DNA of 10,248 bases from assembly GCA_001574975.1 (NCBI GenBank), contig KQ965843.1, positions 64,001 through 74,248 on the forward strand, given 5' to 3'. The DNA is from Gonapodya prolifera JEL478 (lineage: Eukaryota; Monoblepharomycota; Monoblepharidomycetes; Monoblepharidales; Gonapodyaceae). The translations under genes and the position numbers were made by a program. Under the pieces are notes generated by a model. It worked only from the letters and a program-made list of their open reading frames with translations, did no database searches and was not told the origin of the DNA. This document shows, piece after piece, positions 8,180-10,248 of the stretch. Every line of letters begins with the position of its first letter. Position 1 is the stretch's first letter.

Positions 8180-8359
8180 ACTTAGTTCACCTTCTCCAAT
8201 ACTGTAGCGGTACACCNGACTGTTTATGTTATGACGTATATACTGAGTGCGGTGTCCGGCACCATCGTCTCCCCCAACTTTGGATGGTTCTGTAAACCGA
8301 AGCTTGGTAGGGACACCGCCAGTCGTATAATCGACGTGGTGTGCAAGGATCGGACTCAC

Positions 8360-8461
8360 CAGGCGAGCGCCGCTGCGTGATAAGACGTCGAGACAGCCAA
8401 GCAGCACCGTCTTCGCTGCCACATGCAGAAAGTCGGCGCAAAANGGGACGATGGTGTACAT
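8360..8461 (-). pseudogene. Second ERD2-like first exon (isolated fragment)
   Basis: ATG at 8461-8459 on minus opens a 34-codon exon with FCADFLHVAAKTVLL, clearly related to LCGDFLHIAAKTLLL of the copy starting at 6580. It reads on through LSRSGARL, which may match the RSCAGIS region of KDEL receptors, to a GTGAGT donor at 8359-8354. This copy thus keeps sequence the other has lost after its first helix. No later ERD2 exon can be found below it: the sequence there runs straight into the 3' end of the plus-strand GPI-type gene (stop 8179). It is therefore a truncated fragment. One N at 8444 falls inside the sixth codon. Confidence 0.7.
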
Positions 8462-8888
8462 TTCCAAGGGGGAGCAAGGGAGGGACATGTGGCGCCACTG
8501 ATCACATTGACCATTGAGCCGAGAGAGACGAAGATAGTGTTGGGAAGTATCTTCCCGAATACAAAGGAATGTAAATTTATTCTCGTCAAAGTCAAAGATG
8601 GTGTCGGAGCTGACTTTGATCACGCCGCTTTTTGCCCGTGGGGCCACGCCTCCGTGACTGTCGCGTTGCCCATGCACGCGTGGATTTCGCATTTCCACCG
8701 CCGTCCACTTCGGGACACGCAGTGCCCCCACACAAATAAACGAGCCAAGGACCTTCGGTAATGGAAATTTCGGCTGCTCTCTCCCTTCGGCGAAAGCTTC
8801 CCGGGAACAAAATTAAACCCGTGGCCGGCCAAGCAGAAGANCAAGCAAATGCGGGATTGTTTTCAAGTCCCATTTGCGCGGTGATACG
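8462..8888. promoter_or_regulatory. Upstream region between the second ERD2-like fragment and second GPI-type gene
   Basis: About 430 bases separate the divergent starts at 8461 (minus) and 8889 (plus), mirroring 6581-7131. The bases next to the ERD2-like start resemble those at the same place in the other copy (CAAGG followed by a G-run), which supports common descent. Farther out I see little alignable sequence. No TATA box is obvious. An open frame crosses the interval on both strands but shows no motifs. Confidence 0.4.
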
Positions 8889-9634
8889 ATGCGACTGCGG
8901 AGTGTTCTGCATGGTGCGCTGGTATGTTGCAACGACATCGCGACAGCCGCTCACTCTTGTTTTCGCCCAGGTGCTCGTCACAGTCACGCTCACCGTCCAT
9001 GCCGCCGCACCGGTTTCGCCTTCCGCCTTTGCAGCCACATATGACCTGGCAGAGGCCTCTTCCGTCCCCAGAGGTGAATGGTAGCTCACGCAGTTTATCT
9101 GTCCGCAACATTCCAGCGCCCTCACCGCTCACCACCACAATCACGTCCGCGCTCTCACAACTCCGTCCAGTCCGACCGCCGCGTGTCTTCCTCATCTGCG
9201 TNTGCCCGTCCCGTCCCTACAACGGTCCCTCCTCCTGGCCTGCTACAATCCCTCGCTCTCTTATATCTCTCCGACAAGAACGTCACAGAGCTGCAGGATT
9301 CGATCGACGGGGCGTGTGCGAGTGTCGGAGCGATCGCGAANAATACGGCGGCGCTGACGGAGTTTGATAGGCTCGAGAATGCCAACGGAGGATGTGATGG
9401 GTCGAGACGAATGTGGCGTTCTGCCCAGCGCCGGCGCCTGGGGCGACGAGAAGTGCTCCTGGTGCGACTGTAGCTGGCGGCTTGGCCGGCGTGTCATCTA
9501 CCTTGGTGATAAATTCACCACGAGTTGAGATCGCGACCTCGACCGCGGNGGGACAAAATCCGTCTCCAACATCGTTAGGTACTCAATCGAAACCTACCAC
9601 GGCGCCGACTGCTGTTGTCGTAACCACAGGATGA
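8889..9634 (+). pseudogene. Degenerate relative of the GPI-type cysteine-rich gene
   Basis: The start matches the gene at 7132 closely: a short first exon 8889-8921 (MRLRSVLHGAL), a phase-0 intron 8922-8970, then exon 8971-9073 finishing the signal peptide (VLVTVTLTVHAAA) and ending in phase 1, as in the other gene. The third exon is a problem. The aligned acceptor (ACAG before TCACGTCC at 7392) reads ACAA before TCACGTCC at 9141, so the AG is lost; the acceptor ending at 9116 is an alternative with a 43-nt intron. Downstream, similarity lies in another frame: LSDKNVTELQDSIDGACASV matches the YTADSVKQMLQTFDQTC region. Just after GGCDG, at 9399-9401, the match moves frame again to VETNVAFC, where the other gene has TVNLDVC. 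A Pro/Ala/Thr-rich end follows to TGA 9632-9634, with no GPI-type hydrophobic tail in frame. Most of the first cysteine cluster has no counterpart. N's at 9202, 9341 and 9549 make a sequencing contribution possible, so this is a pseudogene or a poorly read gene. Confidence 0.6.
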
Positions 9635-10248
9635 GGATCGCTCTCTCGTTTGTGGATACCGGAAATAGGATGTGATTGNAAATCGTCATTTGGGTCACAG
9701 TCACACATGAAGGGAAACGCCGCCGAGAGGGGTCTGAGTGCGCCAAGGGATGTCGCGTNGCTGATCTCATTAAGTGAGTGCAGCAACGGTCAAGCACCGG
9801 TAAATCGTTTTGTTCACAAATAGCCATCTGTCTCCCAGTTGTGGTCATCACTGTTGTCGCAAGTAACTGCGACTTGCATTGGAAAACCCGCACAACCAGC
9901 AACCCAAGTCGGGGTGTCGCATGGGACTCAAGAGTGCCGGAGTTTCGGAGATAAATGAAAAACACTATAAAAATAGTTTTGTTTGCAGTGCTAGGCTTAT
10001 GCGCTCTTTGGCAGCCTCGGGAGACATTTGGGCTCATCCAACTTTTTATTATTTATTATTATCTGTATTTGGGAGACAAGGGGATTACATCGTTCTGTGT
10101 GAAAGGAGGCGAAACCCGAGCACCAAAGCCACGCGGGCCGCGGACCGGTTTGGGGACGTGCTGAGGGACATTTGCTGCTTCGTTTTGTTTGGATTGATTC
10201 GCCCATCGCGGCGTCTTGCTGAGTTACATCTACGCGTATCTGCTGTCG
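9635..10248. other. Right-edge sequence, no supportable gene
   Basis: The stretch should hold the 3' end of the degenerate GPI-type gene; two N's lie at 9679 and 9759. A TATA-like CTATAAAAATAG at about 9964-9975 could belong to a plus-strand promoter. An open frame 9955-10164 (starting MKNTIKIVLFAVLGL) begins over that element and has a hydrophobic start, but the rest has no domain, no neighbour support and AT-rich low-complexity sequence, so I do not call it. Confidence 0.4.

Noticed and set aside
7761-8207. Plus frame with long Leu/Phe runs resembling membrane segments
   Set aside because: It is an alternate frame of the triplet repeat encoding the Ala/Ser/Pro linker and crosses two well-supported introns.
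9955-10164. 69-residue frame beginning with a hydrophobic MKNTIKIVLFAVLGL
   Set aside because: The start overlaps a TATA-like element; the rest is AT-rich low-complexity sequence with no domain.

Overview
The window looks like nuclear DNA of a filamentous fungus, most likely a basidiomycete (inference). Its genes are cut by many short introns (about 49-114 nt) with GTGAGT/GTATGT-type donors and pyrimidine-rich C/A-AG acceptors. The intact secreted protein has a fungal secretion design: signal peptide, KR (Kex2-type) site, Ser/Ala/Pro linker and GPI-type tail. I see no operons, Shine-Dalgarno sites, tRNA, rRNA or CRISPR array. Eight isolated N's all lie between 8217 and 9759, so lesions there need caution.

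Layout. 1-587: nothing I can support. 588-1246 (+): N-terminally truncated, decayed relic of a short-chain dehydrogenase/reductase (SDR). 1247-3092: about 1.8 kb without a convincing gene. 3093-about 4704 (+): an eight-exon SDR gene, the fuller relative of the relic. It has a 5-nt microexon, an apparent one-base deletion in exon 2 and no convincing stop codon. 5047-5436 (+): single-exon, 129-residue protein with two PPxY motifs and 15 cysteines. 5723-6580 (-): decayed KDEL-receptor (ERD2)-like gene with an internal deletion, a frameshift and a nonsense codon. 7132-8179 (+): intact five-exon gene for a 246-residue cysteine-rich secreted protein with a GPI-type tail. 8360-8461 (-): a second ERD2-like first exon. 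8889-about 9634 (+): a degenerate relative of the GPI-type gene. 9635-10248: nothing convincing.

The best structural story is duplication followed by decay. The SDR exists as relic plus fuller copy. The pair {ERD2-like gene on minus, cysteine-rich secreted protein on plus} occurs twice in the same head-to-head arrangement, around 6581-7131 and 8462-8888. In the better copy the ERD2-like member is broken and the secreted protein intact; in the other both are damaged. I do not see a clear new enzymatic or defence system. The items most worth follow-up are the duplicated divergent pair, the cysteine-rich secreted family, the PPxY/cysteine-rich protein and the 5-nt microexon.
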